The notes: a model not told the origin generated them from the letters alone. 64,000 nt of DNA from Apostichopus japonicus (GCF_037975245.1 NC_092580.1:3758501-3822500), one strand, 5' to 3'. Positions 23,009 through 34,500 are shown, counted from the first letter of the stretch. A program made the numbers and translations.

Positions 23009-24183
23009 GTTAATGAATGTTAATCATACATGAGCACATTATAGCATAACCCACATTACAGGTGCACTACCAACATTTTGGTAAGATTGGTTATAGTGTT
23101 TACATGGGTCCAAAAATTGGGTACCGGGTACCCGAGAGCCGTTACCCGCCGAGTGTCAGGGTACCCGGGAAAAAATTGTTTACCCTCGTGTATCCCGATT
23201 TTCAAGAAATTACATATTGGATGCTATAATAACTGAATTATATTCTCTACTGACAATGTTTTCATGTACAAATACGTAGGTGTAAGATAAGGTATGAAAC
23301 CTCCCTCAATAATTTCTATTTGCTTTGTTTCTTTCATTAACTTGTTAATAGCTTCATATAATTAACATCACTACTAACATCGCACTACCGCCGCTGCTTA
23401 TGCTTGCTCTCCACCTCTTTGGATCAGACCATATAAATATCCAATTTAGCTCTTAAACAGTTGTTACTACTACTATTTTTTAATGAGGCCCAAGGTTCGC
23501 ATTAGAGGCGAGATTGCGCGATTCATGCAATTTGATCGCATTTGGAATAATTGATTAGAAAAAAGCCACTTGCTATTATGATTTTTTCGTTATCCAGTCT
23601 TTAAATCATTAACATCTCGTAAAATTCCTTGTCAGTCGTTCCTTCTATGAAATAAAGGAATGATAAATCATAATTGTGAGAATTCTTTCAGTTTCTTCCA
23701 CACTAACACCGCACTAAGTCAATGGGGAAAATCAAGCCTATACCGCTGAAATTGTAATATCCTTGGAATACTTTCATTATTGCTGTTACGTTCGACCACA
23801 TGGTTGCCTAACACCACACTAATCAATGTGGTAATCTAGCCTAACGTCTTGTTTATTAGCTGAAATTGTGAGGCAATTATAAGATATCCATGGAATACTT
23901 TCATTATTGCTGTTATCTTCGACCACATGGTAGCCTTAACCCAAACTAAGTCAATGGGATCTGCCTAACCATCGGTTTGCCCCCCCCCCCCCAAAAAAAA
24001 TCACACAATGTGTAGAATTCAGGTATTAAATTAGGAACGGGTAGTTTCAGGTCGGGCGGGTACCTGGATAACCTATGCAAACACTAGTCGTTAATGAACT
24101 GATGAAATGTTAATCATACATGAGCACATTATAGCATAACCCACATAATAGGTGCACTACCAACATTTTGGTAAGATTGGTTA
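23009..24183. repeat. About 85-bp direct repeats separated by 1 kb
   Basis: The block containing GTTAATCATACATGAGCACA, then GGTGCACTACCAACATTTTG and GTAAGATTGGTTA occurs at 23009-23093 and 24090-24183. The two differ at only a few bases plus a small insertion in the second. The 993-bp TIR element lies between them. Confidence 0.9.
23094..24086. mobile_element. Candidate non-autonomous TIR element (hAT-like ends)
   Basis: The ends are inverted copies: TAGTGTTTACATGGGT at the left and, on the opposite strand from the right end, TAGTGTTTGCATAGGT (14 of 16 bases match). Next to the ends lie GGTACC-rich patches (about 23120-23175 and 24046-24066). Inside is a diverged tandem duplication of a segment containing GGAATACTTTCATTATTGCT (near 23760 and 23890) and a C run at about 23980. 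No transposase frame is present. TAG-initial short TIRs resemble hAT elements, but the flanks (ATTGGTTA and GTCGTTAA) do not form a clean 8-bp duplication, so the assignment is uncertain. Confidence 0.6.
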
Positions 24184-24305
24184 ACTGGCTTACACAGTTT
24201 TAATGCCACAGTTGATATTCAAACTGTGTCATCAGGCTAGCTATTATTAAATTTAAAAGGGGGAGGTCAAGGCTAGTCTATATGAGTCCTTTCATCTAAC
24301 GGTAT

Positions 24306-24432
24306 CCAGTCAAAAGGTCCCTTTACCAAAACGTCCCCGCCATTTTAAGACCAAAACGTCCCCGCTTTTTACCAAAAACATACCCGCAGTCAAAACGTCT
24401 CCGTGAGTCAAAACGTCCCAGCTTTTTATAAT
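24306..24432. repeat. Left subterminal array, AAAACGTCCCCG units
   Basis: Five to six degenerate units of the CCAAAACGTCCCCG type, inverted relative to the array at 25850-26046. Confidence 0.8.
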
Positions 24433-24849
24433 CAGTTGGAAGACAAGTGTGGATGTTTTTAGTTCAAATCAAAGCGTAAGGATAAGTATAGTTTAGGTTG
24501 AAAACACAGTTTTTAGGAGTGGGAAGTGCCGGTTATGAGGGCGGAAACATATTTGAGTATCATTTTCTGAGGTAAGATAATATAAATGGAAAAGGGAATG
24601 CAAGAGGGTTGTAGGGTAATTGGATTTGTTTAAACACGAGTTGGTTTCTGAAAGAATAAATACGATATTGAGGGAAGGGAATAAAAAAGATTTTTTATAA
24701 TAAATAATCAGCAGTTATTTTTACGACACTTAAGCGACCACAAATGTGGGAGAAGCCCGCAAGGGCTTATGGATTACAACTTACACGTCGATGGCTTCCA
24801 ATTCAACATTTAACTCAAATTTTGGAATCTTTTCAATTTAGAAAGTCAT

Positions 24850-24990
24850 TTCAGATGGGAAAACCGTAGATTTCTCTTGGATGAAAAACCCACCTTACTA
24901 TGACCCGGCCGGGAATCGAACCCCGAACCTTCCGATTGCTAAGCTTCATTGCTTCAAATGCCACCGCTTTTATCCACTCGGCCACAGTTT
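24850..24990 (-). mobile_element. tRNA-derived SINE
   Basis: On the minus strand the segment begins ACTGTGGCCGAGTGG, a tRNA A-box of the Leu/Ser type. About 50 nt on it has GGTTCGATTCC-like B-box sequence (complement of 24912-24922) within GGGGTTCGATTCCCGGCC. The fold does not give a clean acceptor stem or anticodon loop. A non-tRNA body follows (GTGGGTTTTTCATCCAAGAG and ATCTACGG), as in tRNA-derived SINEs. It is therefore a SINE and not a functional tRNA gene. It lies within the 24302-26052 TIR element. Confidence 0.82.
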
Positions 24991-25114
24991 GTTTGTTTAC
25001 GTACAACAAGTTACTTTTGGAATATGCGAGACGGGCTGGATGAAAGTGATATTTTCCTACAGCACATACATTTATTTTTTTTTCTGAAGACACTTTATAT
25101 TTTTGATTTTCGTG

Positions 25115-25562
25115 ATTGTTTGCCTAATTTTCTACCCTATTCCAGAATTTATTCTGCCTTCTTTTTTTTTGATGGCCTAGAAGGGGGACTACGGCTAAAG
25201 CCCCCAGCCCCTTTTCCCGTCTCTGCCCTAAACGATATAGTCCTTCATGATTTATTTAGCGCTTGTAATCCAACTTGCATGCCGATAACTTAGCCAAATT
25301 ATAGGCCGTGGCTATTCTTATGACTAGTCGTAACAATTATTGTTTGCCTAATTTTCTACCCTATTCCAGAATTTATTCTGCCTTCTTTTTTTTTGATGGC
25401 CTAGAAGGGGGACTACGGCTAAAGCCCCCAGCCCCTTTTCCCGTCTCTGCCCTAAACGATATAGTCCTTCATGATTTATTTAGCGCTTGTAATCCAACTT
25501 GCATGCCGATAACTTAGCCAAATTATAGGCCGTGGCTATTCTTATGACTAGTCGTAACAATT
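25115..25562. repeat. 224-bp perfect-looking tandem duplication
   Basis: The unit beginning ATTGTTTGCCTAATTTTC at 25115 recurs at 25339 with no difference that I could see. The near-identity implies a recent event or an assembly duplication. The end segment GGCTATTCTTATGACTAGTC is also present inverted at about 25766-25793. Confidence 0.92.
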
Positions 25563-25638
25563 ATTTATAAACTATTCTTACGACATAGGCGAATTCAAGC
25601 GCAGTAAAGTAAATAAAGCAACGGCGCATGTAGTGGGG

Positions 25639-25673
25639 TAACCCTAACCCTAAACACTAACCTAACCCTAACC
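25639..25673. repeat. Interstitial telomere-like (CCCTAA) patch
   Basis: AACCCTAACCCTAAACACTA then ACCTAACCCTAACC: about five CCCTAA-type units with one break. The motif is the TTAGGG-type telomere repeat shared by most deuterostomes, here well inside a chromosome arm sequence. Confidence 0.75.
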
Positions 25674-25849
25674 GGAAATTATTGTTACTCCTAGTCGTAA
25701 AAATAGTACTCCTAGTCGTAAAACTAGCCATGTTAAAGCAACTGCGCATGCGTATTTATAAATTATTCTTACGACTAGTCATAAGAATAGCCACTTTGTA
25801 AATTATAATTTAAAATTAATATATTCACAACTGTGAATGAATGTGACAG

Positions 25850-26046
25850 ACAAGGATGTTTTGACTTACGGAGACGTTTTGACCAACGGGGACGTTTTGA
25901 CCAACGGGGACGTTTTGACCAACGGGGACGTTTTGACCAACGGGGACGTTTTGACCAACGGGGACGTTTTGACCAACGGGGACGTTTTGACCAAAAGTGG
26001 GGACGTTTTGGTACGGGGACGTTATGGTAAAGGGACGTTTTGACTG
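25850..26046. repeat. 18-bp minisatellite, right subterminal array
   Basis: Seven to eight near-perfect 18-bp copies of GACGTTTTGACCAACGGG, flanked by degenerate copies on both sides. Because 18 is divisible by three, long repetitive open frames appear in several phases. They are artefacts of the repeat and are not annotated as genes. Confidence 0.95.
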
Positions 26047-26061
26047 GTTGGCCATCTAACG

Positions 26062-26588
26062 TTATGGTGTAGCCTAGCCTTCAATTAATTTGGGCCTAGC
26101 CTAATCACAACCTACGAATTGGTTAGGCATAAAAACTATCTTTGATCTAGCCCAGCCTTGCTTGACGTTAGACTAGAGTTAGACTGTTAGTACTTAACCT
26201 TGGCTACGATTTTTCATGAATCTTGATATGAAAAACACTGCAAGGTCCTCTTTGTTGATCGTTGTTACGTGTGATGTGTAACGTTATGTGCCTTTACAAA
26301 CAATTTCGTTTATATATTATCACAATTCTGTGCAGACTGTCAGGTGATATTGTCAGCTGGTTCGGGCGGCACTAACAGTAACAGGTGCATAGAAACTTGA
26401 GTAGCAAAATATATTTTTTATTCTTTATTTTCTAAAAGATGAATTTAGTAAATATTCCTTCTATTTTTTAATGAAATAAATATTTCAAAAGTGTTTATTA
26501 TTCTAATTTTGCCTTTTTTGTTGAATGTAACCAACTTATGTGATAACTTAAAATAGATTTGACTTCGTTTTACCTATCAGATTATCGA
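26062..26588. other. Proximal upstream region of CFAP54
   Basis: No coding signal seen. GCCTAGCC-type short words recur near 26070-26160. A forkhead-like ACAAACA lies near 26298 but is too short to weigh. Confidence 0.4.
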
Positions 26589-26602
26589 CTCGCCCTAGCA
26601 AC
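26589..26602 (+). promoter_or_regulatory. Candidate RFX X-box upstream of CFAP54
   Basis: CTCGCC-CT-AGCAAC matches the RFX X-box consensus (GTNRCC, 0-3 spacer, RGYAAC) at 11 of 12 half-site positions with a 2-nt spacer. It sits 48 bp upstream of the CFAP54 ATG. RFX factors drive ciliary genes through X-boxes close to the start in many animals, so position and gene identity both fit. Binding is inferred. Confidence 0.6.
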
Positions 26603-26638
26603 CGCTTGCAAGCAATTTCTGATTTTTGATCAGACGAA

Positions 26639-26665
26639 ATGGTAGAAAAATGGCAGCTACCCTGA
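26639..26665 (+). other. Short upstream ORF overlapping the CFAP54 start
   Basis: An ATG at 26639 opens an 8-codon frame (MVEKWQLP) that stops at TGA 26663-26665, past the CFAP54 ATG at 26650 in another frame. If the transcript starts upstream of 26639, this could reduce initiation at 26650. The transcription start is unknown. Confidence 0.5.
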
Positions 26666-29600
26666 AATATCGGGCTGCTCTGTCAGTAAAACAAGCCACG
26701 TCTGCCTTTTATGAAGGGGATAAAAATCCAGTTTACAATGCGTTCTCGGAAGAGTATAGGCTTTTCATTCAGTATATGCAAAGAAAAGTTTCAACCTCAT
26801 TTCGAAAGAAGGACGACGAACCCTTCTCAAGAGGGTAGGCTAGACTGACTAACATTAGTATAGTAACAGTAACATGTCTGTCATTAGGACTAAGCTAAAT
26901 TAAGCCTAGTCTAAGTTGCCTTATAAGTTTAGCCTTTGACCTGGCCATGGCCTAGTGGCCCGTAAGCTCATGCCTTATAAGTTTAGGCTTGACCTGGCAA
27001 TGGCCTAGTGGCCTGTAAGTTAATTTGTTTCTGTTTTCACACTATGTTCCCTCACAATCCAGCAGGGTATGTTTGTCAGCGCTGGTCCACTGGAATGGAT
27101 AGTCTGAATAATCAAAAGCACCTTAATGGAACCTAAGGCTAAGGTACCTACCTAAAGTGTATTCAAACTGCTTGTGCTATCAAGTATCATGCACTATCAT
27201 ACATTGGTGCACCACTTTGAAACAGGATAAATGTGGGATCTCATGCTGTATTTGCCTTCTTTCAACATTTATTTTTGATCCTCCCTGCTCACAGATCAAA
27301 CACATTATTTACACTATGGAACAACTACCAAGCCAGACTTCCAGAGACCTTCTTTCAGAAAAAGGTTATAGAAATGGGAGATTTCCTTGTGACAATCAAG
27401 GTATACACATGATTTATATTTTATCCTCATATTGTATCGTTTTGAGTCTTCCTGACACTACTGCGGTAACATTCTCAAGTAGCTTGGCTTACAGTTACTC
27501 AGGTACCGGTAATAATTTTTCTGTTATTGCATAATAATATGCTATACTAATTGGGTCAAGTGCTACTTTAAGTGCAAAGATGTATAGCACTCGTTTTGTT
27601 TTGTACAGAGTGAACATAGTATCTTTAAAGAGACAAGATTTAGAGCCTTCACAAGTGCGACACAAAGTTGAACACTAAACTATTCCCAGTCAGTCAAGCT
27701 AGATCAATTGCCACTCTACTACAGTAAGTTATTTTGTGTGGATGGGATAGGACTATCCTAGCAGGCAACTATTCTGTCTCTCTGCTGTATAGGCCCTAAC
27801 TATAGCACGCTATCATGGAAAAGTTTCTTGAGATTACACAATCGACCTGCCTTGGTCGTAAATGACCTCTTTTTACCAATTAGTCTGCAATGCCTGTCAC
27901 ATATTTTTTCTTGTGTGAGGGTCTTTGTGTGAACGCTGTATGGTTAACTACACTGTAGACATAAACATATTTCCACACTGTTTACACAAAGAGCCTAATG
28001 GTGTTAAGAAGCTATGCAGGCTAATTGAGGTCGATTTACAACTGTGGCAGGTGGATTACATAATTGCAAAAATTTTCTAACTGTAGCGTGCTATAATTGG
28101 AGCCAATAAAGCAGATTTTTAACCTGTACATTTGGATCCTTCACCAATTTTAAGCCCATATCAGTGGAGTCCATGCCCTTGTCATTAGCAGTTTTTGTGT
28201 TTCACTTTCTGATTTTCTGAAAATGCCATTGCTTATAATGTACATAAACATTTTCCAATTCCAGGAGTACAATCTTGCAGTGTGGCAATGCTATGGCAGG
28301 TACTTGGATCAGTTTGGTGATCAGCATATTGAAAACATAACAGACATCAGCAATGTGGTTGAAATATTCTTTCCAGATGGATTGGAAACTCAGCAAGCAA
28401 GTTTAACAGTAAGTTGGTTGATGCTTAGTAGTTACACTACTGTTCCTGTTATACTATAACTTTATGTATATGTGAAGTACTGAAATGAAAAGTTGTATGG
28501 TTTTAAATATGTAATGTTTTGTAAAGAAATCCTCTGTTTCTCATACTCTATTATTTTGCTTTCCCAAAGGAGATGTAAGTAGTCCATCTGTTCTAGTCAG
28601 ATCCATTTGGTAGAACCATAAAATTTCGAGACCTGCCCTCAGCCCACCCCCCCCCCCACCTACTACAGTGCAGCCCATCGCTACTTTTTGTTGTCACAAC
28701 CTGTGCAGTGTAAGATGACCTATAAACATTTGCATTTCATTACTAGAGCTCTTTGAGTGGGAAATAAAAAATAAAAAGAAGGTTATTAATATTTGCATCA
28801 ATTGGAAAGTTTAGTTGAAGTGTGTTTGGTTGAATGTGTTTCTTCCAGTTCCGTGCATTATATGGGAAGAGCATTTGCAACTACCAGCTGGTCCTCCTTA
28901 CGGACCCCAAACTTCAAAACTCTGAATCTGTCGCCAAGTGCTTGAAGATTTTGGCTTTCCTCAGATTGATCACCCAGGTTGTTCTACCCAAGGAGCCATT
29001 ATGCTGGCTTGTTTACAATGGTAATTTATCTCATTTTTCCTTTTTCTCAGTGTTTTATTGTTTGTTGTTAACATAAGTTCTGAGAACCTTCTCATTAACG
29101 TTTTTCAAAACATCAATTCTTAATAGAGTATTGTGGTGGCAATTGATTACAGTATGTGCCACACTACAAGTTGAAAACTTTTCTGAATGTCTTCTACCCA
29201 ACTCTGCTGTAGATGTGATTTTTGCCAGATTTACTTTTGACACCAAGAAGTATGTTACACGTGATATCATAAGGGCAAATCTTAAACAGCTTTTCTTTCC
29301 TATTGTATTGTTACTTTCTTGTTTTGTCTGGAAAATGTGTTAAATTGGAAGTGTTTCATTAACTGACAAAGGCGTCTGACTTGAAGCTTTCAACAATGTA
29401 CACTTTCTGTAGTGAGAATATTTTCTTCCTCTCTGGATAAATATCATTATGATATCATTGGCATTGTCAACATTACACCCTAAAAGGGTACATAAAGTAA
29501 ATTGTGGATAGAAGAAATGTAATGGATATGGGCATACAAGTGTACAAAGCGGGTTGTGAATCCTCATTGCTGAGAAAACTTTTACTCTTGAAGTATCAAT

Positions 29601-31538
29601 AGCTATGTCAGTAGTGCCCAGTACATTGTAAAATTATTGTCTAATTATTTTGGGGTCATCCTCTCATCGTATTTACTCACAATCTTTCTCCTTTTCAATT
29701 CTCAGGAACAATTCACATCTACAGTGTATCACGGCACTTGATGACACTTGGCCATTCTGCCAAGGTAAGCTTTTTTTCCATTGTATCTACCAAGTCATTA
29801 TGAAAGTGGAAAGAAAAGAAAATCATGAACAAGGCTTATTTATGGCCCAAATTCAGTCCTTTTTTCCCTTCCTTGTCTTTTATTTAATTTATGTATATTT
29901 TTTTTTTATATTTACATTTCCATCTCTGTAGGTTCTAGAGTATTTATTGTGGGCCTGTATGTGTACTGAGAATTCCGTACCATTGATGTCGGTCAGATAC
30001 TTACAGTGGAGGACAACCTTATATACAGCAGTATGCCAGTGTTACTATGACTGTAAAACTCCACAACATGCTGAGGTACTGTGACATTTACTTACTCTGC
30101 CTTCTCTCCCTCCCAACCACATCTTCTATTTCCATCACCAGATCCACTGGCGTTAGTTTGTTTCTTTGATAAAATGTGCTATTTAGTATGTTACATTTAC
30201 ATGGAACTAATATGCTACATTCAGTGGATAACTCCATTGGTAGAGCAATTACCTTTTATTCGTAATAGGTCACCAGCTTAAATTATTTTCTAATCAACAT
30301 CGTCTTTGCTTTTTTCAAAATTTATTTGTCGTGTTCCAGTCGGGCTGCTAATTACGAATTGCTTTAGATGCATATCACATTTTAACATATTTAAGTAGAA
30401 CATGTAGACTGTAAGAAGTGTTTGACCTTAAAATTTCAGTAACTATCTATAAATATCGGCAATCCTGTAAAGTGTGTCTAGCCCTAGTAATGTTTACATG
30501 TTTCTTGTGTACTTAAACTCCAACAGTAAACTACTTTACTTTCTGCAAACTATCTGGGAACTTCCTTTTTGAATGTCTAGACAACTTGAAACTTTCAAAT
30601 GGTGACTATATCGGCAGTAAGATTATCTTGTCAATTCTATTAAGGGACTTTATCAACCGGCATTCTGATGGCTGTAATAAGCTACCTTGAGCCCTACAGT
30701 TGTCATTCTGCACCACTTTTGTTGCATTTATTATTTATGGTCGTGTCTCGTTTGGAACTTCTCTCATCAGAACTTTGCAAGGAGGGCTCTGGGGAAAGTC
30801 AATGAACTGAGCCAGCTAGAAAAGATAAGCTCCTCTACATTGACAGCGGAGACTGAGGCAAAGTTCCGTCAGTCTGCAGTTAAGGTGAGCTTGGCACATT
30901 ATTCTGCATCTTAAAGATTTTTTATTATAGTCTGTATTGTTTCCAGATATAAACTATCAGGTGTCAGTGACCTATAAGATATTAAATCTTCTTTGAAATT
31001 CACTACTCTTGCTCCAGACGTGCTTTTTATCTAATGGGGGGAGGGGCTAGGGGGGCTGGCTGGTAGGGGAGTATTGGATTGAAGAAAAAAAATTGTTTAA
31101 ATGTTGGAGATCGTTTAGTTTACCTTTGACACTTTGATCATTTCTTTGGAATAATTTATTTAATATGTTCAGTTATTGTATAACAAGGATAAAATATCCC
31201 ATGAAATAGTTTGTCATCATGTTTGGAAAATTTTGCAATGAGAAACACAACTTTAAAAATTATGGGAAAGGTTCAAAAACCTTGTTACAAACTATTAACA
31301 ATTTGCCACTCATAGTTATGTAGAACTTTGACATAGCTTATGTTTGGTTTTCTAGTAATGCTGAATAAAAAAACACAAATTTTCATAAATATGTCTTCAG
31401 ATTATTGATGTTTCATTCTTCTTTTCCATAATTCAGCTTGGTATCATGATTTTTAAGCGGTCAGTCTTTGATGCTCGAAAAAGGACCAAGGGCTTACTGA
31501 GGCCTAAGACCAGAAGTAATCTGAAGGATTCTCAGTCG
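26650..31538 (+). CDS. CFAP54: CFAP54 exons 1-8, residues 1-342 (N-terminal domain)
   Basis: Exons: 26650-26834, 27295-27400, 28265-28408, 28849-29020, 29706-29764, 29932-30075, 30771-30884, 31437-31538. Exon 1 gives SAFYEGDKNPVYNAF. Exon 2, found by motif in a non-obvious frame, gives LFTLWNNYQARLPETFFQKK, matching the conserved LFNIW...PRLP block. Exon 3 carries AVWQCYGRYL, exon 4 SICNYQLVL and CLKILAFLRLITQV, exon 5 GTIHIYSVSRHLM, exon 6 LEYLLWACMC and VCQCYYDC, exon 7 NFARRALGKVNELSQLE, and exon 8 LGIMIFKRSVFDARKR. All GT-AG. This is the start of the conserved CFAP54 N-terminal domain. Confidence 0.95.
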
Positions 31539-34500
31539 GTAAGTTAGGGTTGTGCTAAACCCTGATGCTAATCAAAACAAACAAATTATGGTAATATTAG
31601 TCAAAAATAATTTATATAAAAATAGTAGAGAATTGCATTTTATTTGTTGTTAGTGTTATCTGGTATTGATAAATGGATATGGAAAAAGCATGCTTTGTAA
31701 ACAAACCCATACCAGTATGTTTTTCCTTCTGCTGCATGATATGCACTTGCATGAAATACATTGTATTTATGTACTATAGTATCTTGTTTTCACTACACAG
31801 TATTAGATAATCCTCTGTGTTTAATGTATGTATTGTTTTGTGCATGTAACCCATTCAGTTGAAAATATTTCATTTAGGTATCTTTCTGTTGACTTTCACT
31901 AATGTGCCTTAATGTATCATGAATATTATCAGGTACACAGTCTCAGGTCGATTAAAGTTAGTATGGAAAATAAATCACTTTTGAGTTGAATTGTAGATAC
32001 ATGTAAAATTTCAGGAAATAGTTCTGCAATCTGTTATATATTTTTATGTTTGTTTTTTAACTACATCACAATGAAAGGGTACTTTAGCCTAGCATTTTGA
32101 TGATGCGTTTTCCGGTGCGATGTCTCAATTAAAAAGTTCCAAAGTCCTATCCTGATTTATATTAGCCCCTGAATGGCCAAAATAATGCTATTGTTTCTAG
32201 GTAATCGCCAACAGTATAGTTTCTAGAACTAGAGCTCCGACTGTTTCAATCAGATTTGAATTATACGAGATTGCTCATAGTGTTTCTGCAGTTTTGAACT
32301 CCAATGCGAGGACATTTTTCATGTCATCGTGTAGTAGACAAACAATAAATGAAATTCCGTTGGCTAAGATTATCTCAGTTAAGAATTTCCATCCTACTTT
32401 GACGATAGCCCACGGAAGGCCGGACTGTTACTATTGTTGCTAGTGACGGTCGATTGATTTGGCACAAAAACACAAAACAGAGGATGGAGGAATTGACTAA
32501 AAAGCACGGCAGTGTAAGTATGATTGCTAGACACTGAAGAGATGCTGTGTCAGTTGATGTGCTACCATCCTTGTCTTCATGTTCCAACTTCTCCACAGTC
32601 TCTTCACCATGTAAACTTTCTGATTCAACCATCAGCTTACCACCATTGGTCAAATAAAAAAAAAAATTCTTCTTATTTTCTTGTTTTCTTTGTCAAATAT
32701 TTTGAAATTACAAGTTTCAATAATCAAACTCATAATAATTCTGATAAACTGTATACTTTATACAGTATGTACTGTAATAGTCAACACTGTAGACTCTTTT
32801 AATCATATTAACTCCTCTCTGTATAACTTTCCTATTTCCTTCATTTAGTGCCGTGTCTGTACTAATGTGGATGTCTTTAAATTGAGGGCTTTCTGTGATT
32901 TGTATACCACTGGGCAGGGAATATTTTAGTGTTCAAAGTTTGTATAGCATTTGGAAGGCCCTGAATTTTCTCTCATATATACTATGGCTCCCATGTAGAA
33001 AACTGCTCAAACGCCTTTCCATTGTATAGAATTTGACCATTTTGCATCGCATTTCGCAATGACTGGCTAAATTATTCAAATTGTTGTGTGTAGTACAGTG
33101 AAGCCAATTCGCAGAGTAATTTTTTCAAGGGATTTTTTATCTCAGTTTTGAAAGATGTCTCAGAAATTTGAGGACTTAAATATGTACTTGAATTATAGTC
33201 AAGCGGTTTGAAAACTGCTCCATCTCAACCTCTCATGATATATACCATTTTCATTTTATAAAGGAACTGACCTTATGACCACTAATAGTACCAACCAAAC
33301 TTTGACAGTGTGACAGTGTTCACATATTTTACCATTGTATTCAGTCAAATACAACCAACACATGCCACATGTAGCTGAACAGCACAGCAAGGACTACCTT
33401 GGCTGTGAGTTGTAGATTTGTGGGTATGTCCTACTGAATGCCAGCATCCCTCCTAAAAATATACTTAAGAAGATCCTCAAAGGTCTTTCGTAGGTGCACT
33501 AATGCTACAAATTATCCCCAGGAAGTTCGATTTAGACAATTTCTCAGTGAGGAAACAATGATAAATTGGGTATTGTTGGCCATCTTAGGTTTGTTGAGGC
33601 AATGATTAGTCAACTCTTATGAATATGATTGTTGGCCCGGAATCAATCATGCAAAGTCCTTTGTCCATTTTACTTTGTTTAACTTTGTTAGATATAATTG
33701 TACAGCATTACTAATCACTGTGCAAGATATTAGATATGATGGTATCTTTGTCCACTAATATTAACTTCTGGATATAATGTTGGTTTAATATTGTTGGAGT
33801 GTTAGTTCATTTCAAACACATATTAAACATTGTGACATGCATTCTACACAAGAATTGTCAACTTCTCTCCAAACTGTTTAAGAAAGCCCGGATGCAAATG
33901 GACCTCCGAAGTAGGAGGATTTACATAAGGACAATTTCAGGAAAGGATGGTCCAGTGTTTTCATACATTATTAGTTGCAAGTATTATCTGTAAGGTTAAG
34001 TAAGTTGATTTGTGTTTATTTGTCAATTCACTAACAGCAACCATGGCCTCGCACTGCAGTGGAAAAGCTTCTTTCGGACATGTTCGAGGGGAGTGCTGCA
34101 CAGTTTCTGGCCATTTTGGAAACTCTAGCAGACAGCACTCGAAGGACATTGCTGACCAGTCCAGCGGCAGCAGATACAGAAGATCACATTCTGGACACAT
34201 TCTCAGAACTCTTCTTTGCTGGTCTGGAAATCATATCAGGTAGGTATCGGTAGTCTTTGAGAGGACACTTGACCCTGAGGATATATAGTATGGAAATTCC
34301 CTTGTTAATGAAGTAAACCTAAACTGTTAAAAGGATAAATCCTAAGTCAAAAGTTGTCATTTGCAGGCAATCAAAGATGGCTGGCTAACGTTCCATAGTT
34401 CTATTATTTCAGCACTATTAAGTAGTGCTGTGCCGTTTACACGTTTAAACGTGTAAACGAAGGAAACATCGTTTAAACGTTTAATAAAACCTTATGAACG

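Larger units (their letters stand above)
24302..26052. mobile_element. Candidate 1.75 kb TIR element with inverted subterminal arrays (MULE-like?)
   Basis: CATCTAACG occurs directly repeated at 24293-24301 and 26053-26061, immediately outside an inverted pair. From CCAGTCAAAA inward, about 34 bases of the left end match the reverse complement of the right end with about two mismatches. Inside each end is an array of a GACGTTTTGACCAACGGG-type unit, in opposite orientations. The interior holds a tRNA-derived SINE, a 224-bp tandem duplication and a telomere-like patch. A 9-bp target duplication with long repetitive termini fits Mutator-like elements. No transposase is present, so superfamily membership is inferred. 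Confidence 0.65.

Noticed and set aside
24085-24094. 8-bp hAT target duplication for the 23094-24086 element
   Set aside because: The octamers ATTGGTTA and GTCGTTAA match at only about half of the positions.
24888-24990. A tRNA gene on the minus strand
   Set aside because: A-box and B-box are present, but no clean acceptor stem or anticodon arm can be drawn, and a SINE body follows.
25825-26055. Open frames encoding repeated FDQRGR or VGQNVP hexapeptides
   Set aside because: They exist in several frames on both strands only because the 18-bp minisatellite unit is divisible by three and lacks stops.
26626-26649. Upstream extension of CFAP54 from a TTG at 26626
   Set aside because: TTG is not an expected animal start, and the ATG at 26650 lies just before the conserved region.
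32375-32653. Minus-strand frame with a charged VESESLHGEETVEKLEHEDK segment as a gene
   Set aside because: No family was recognised, there is no start, splice or downstream context, and it lies in a CFAP54 intron. Left only as a note in the intron entry.
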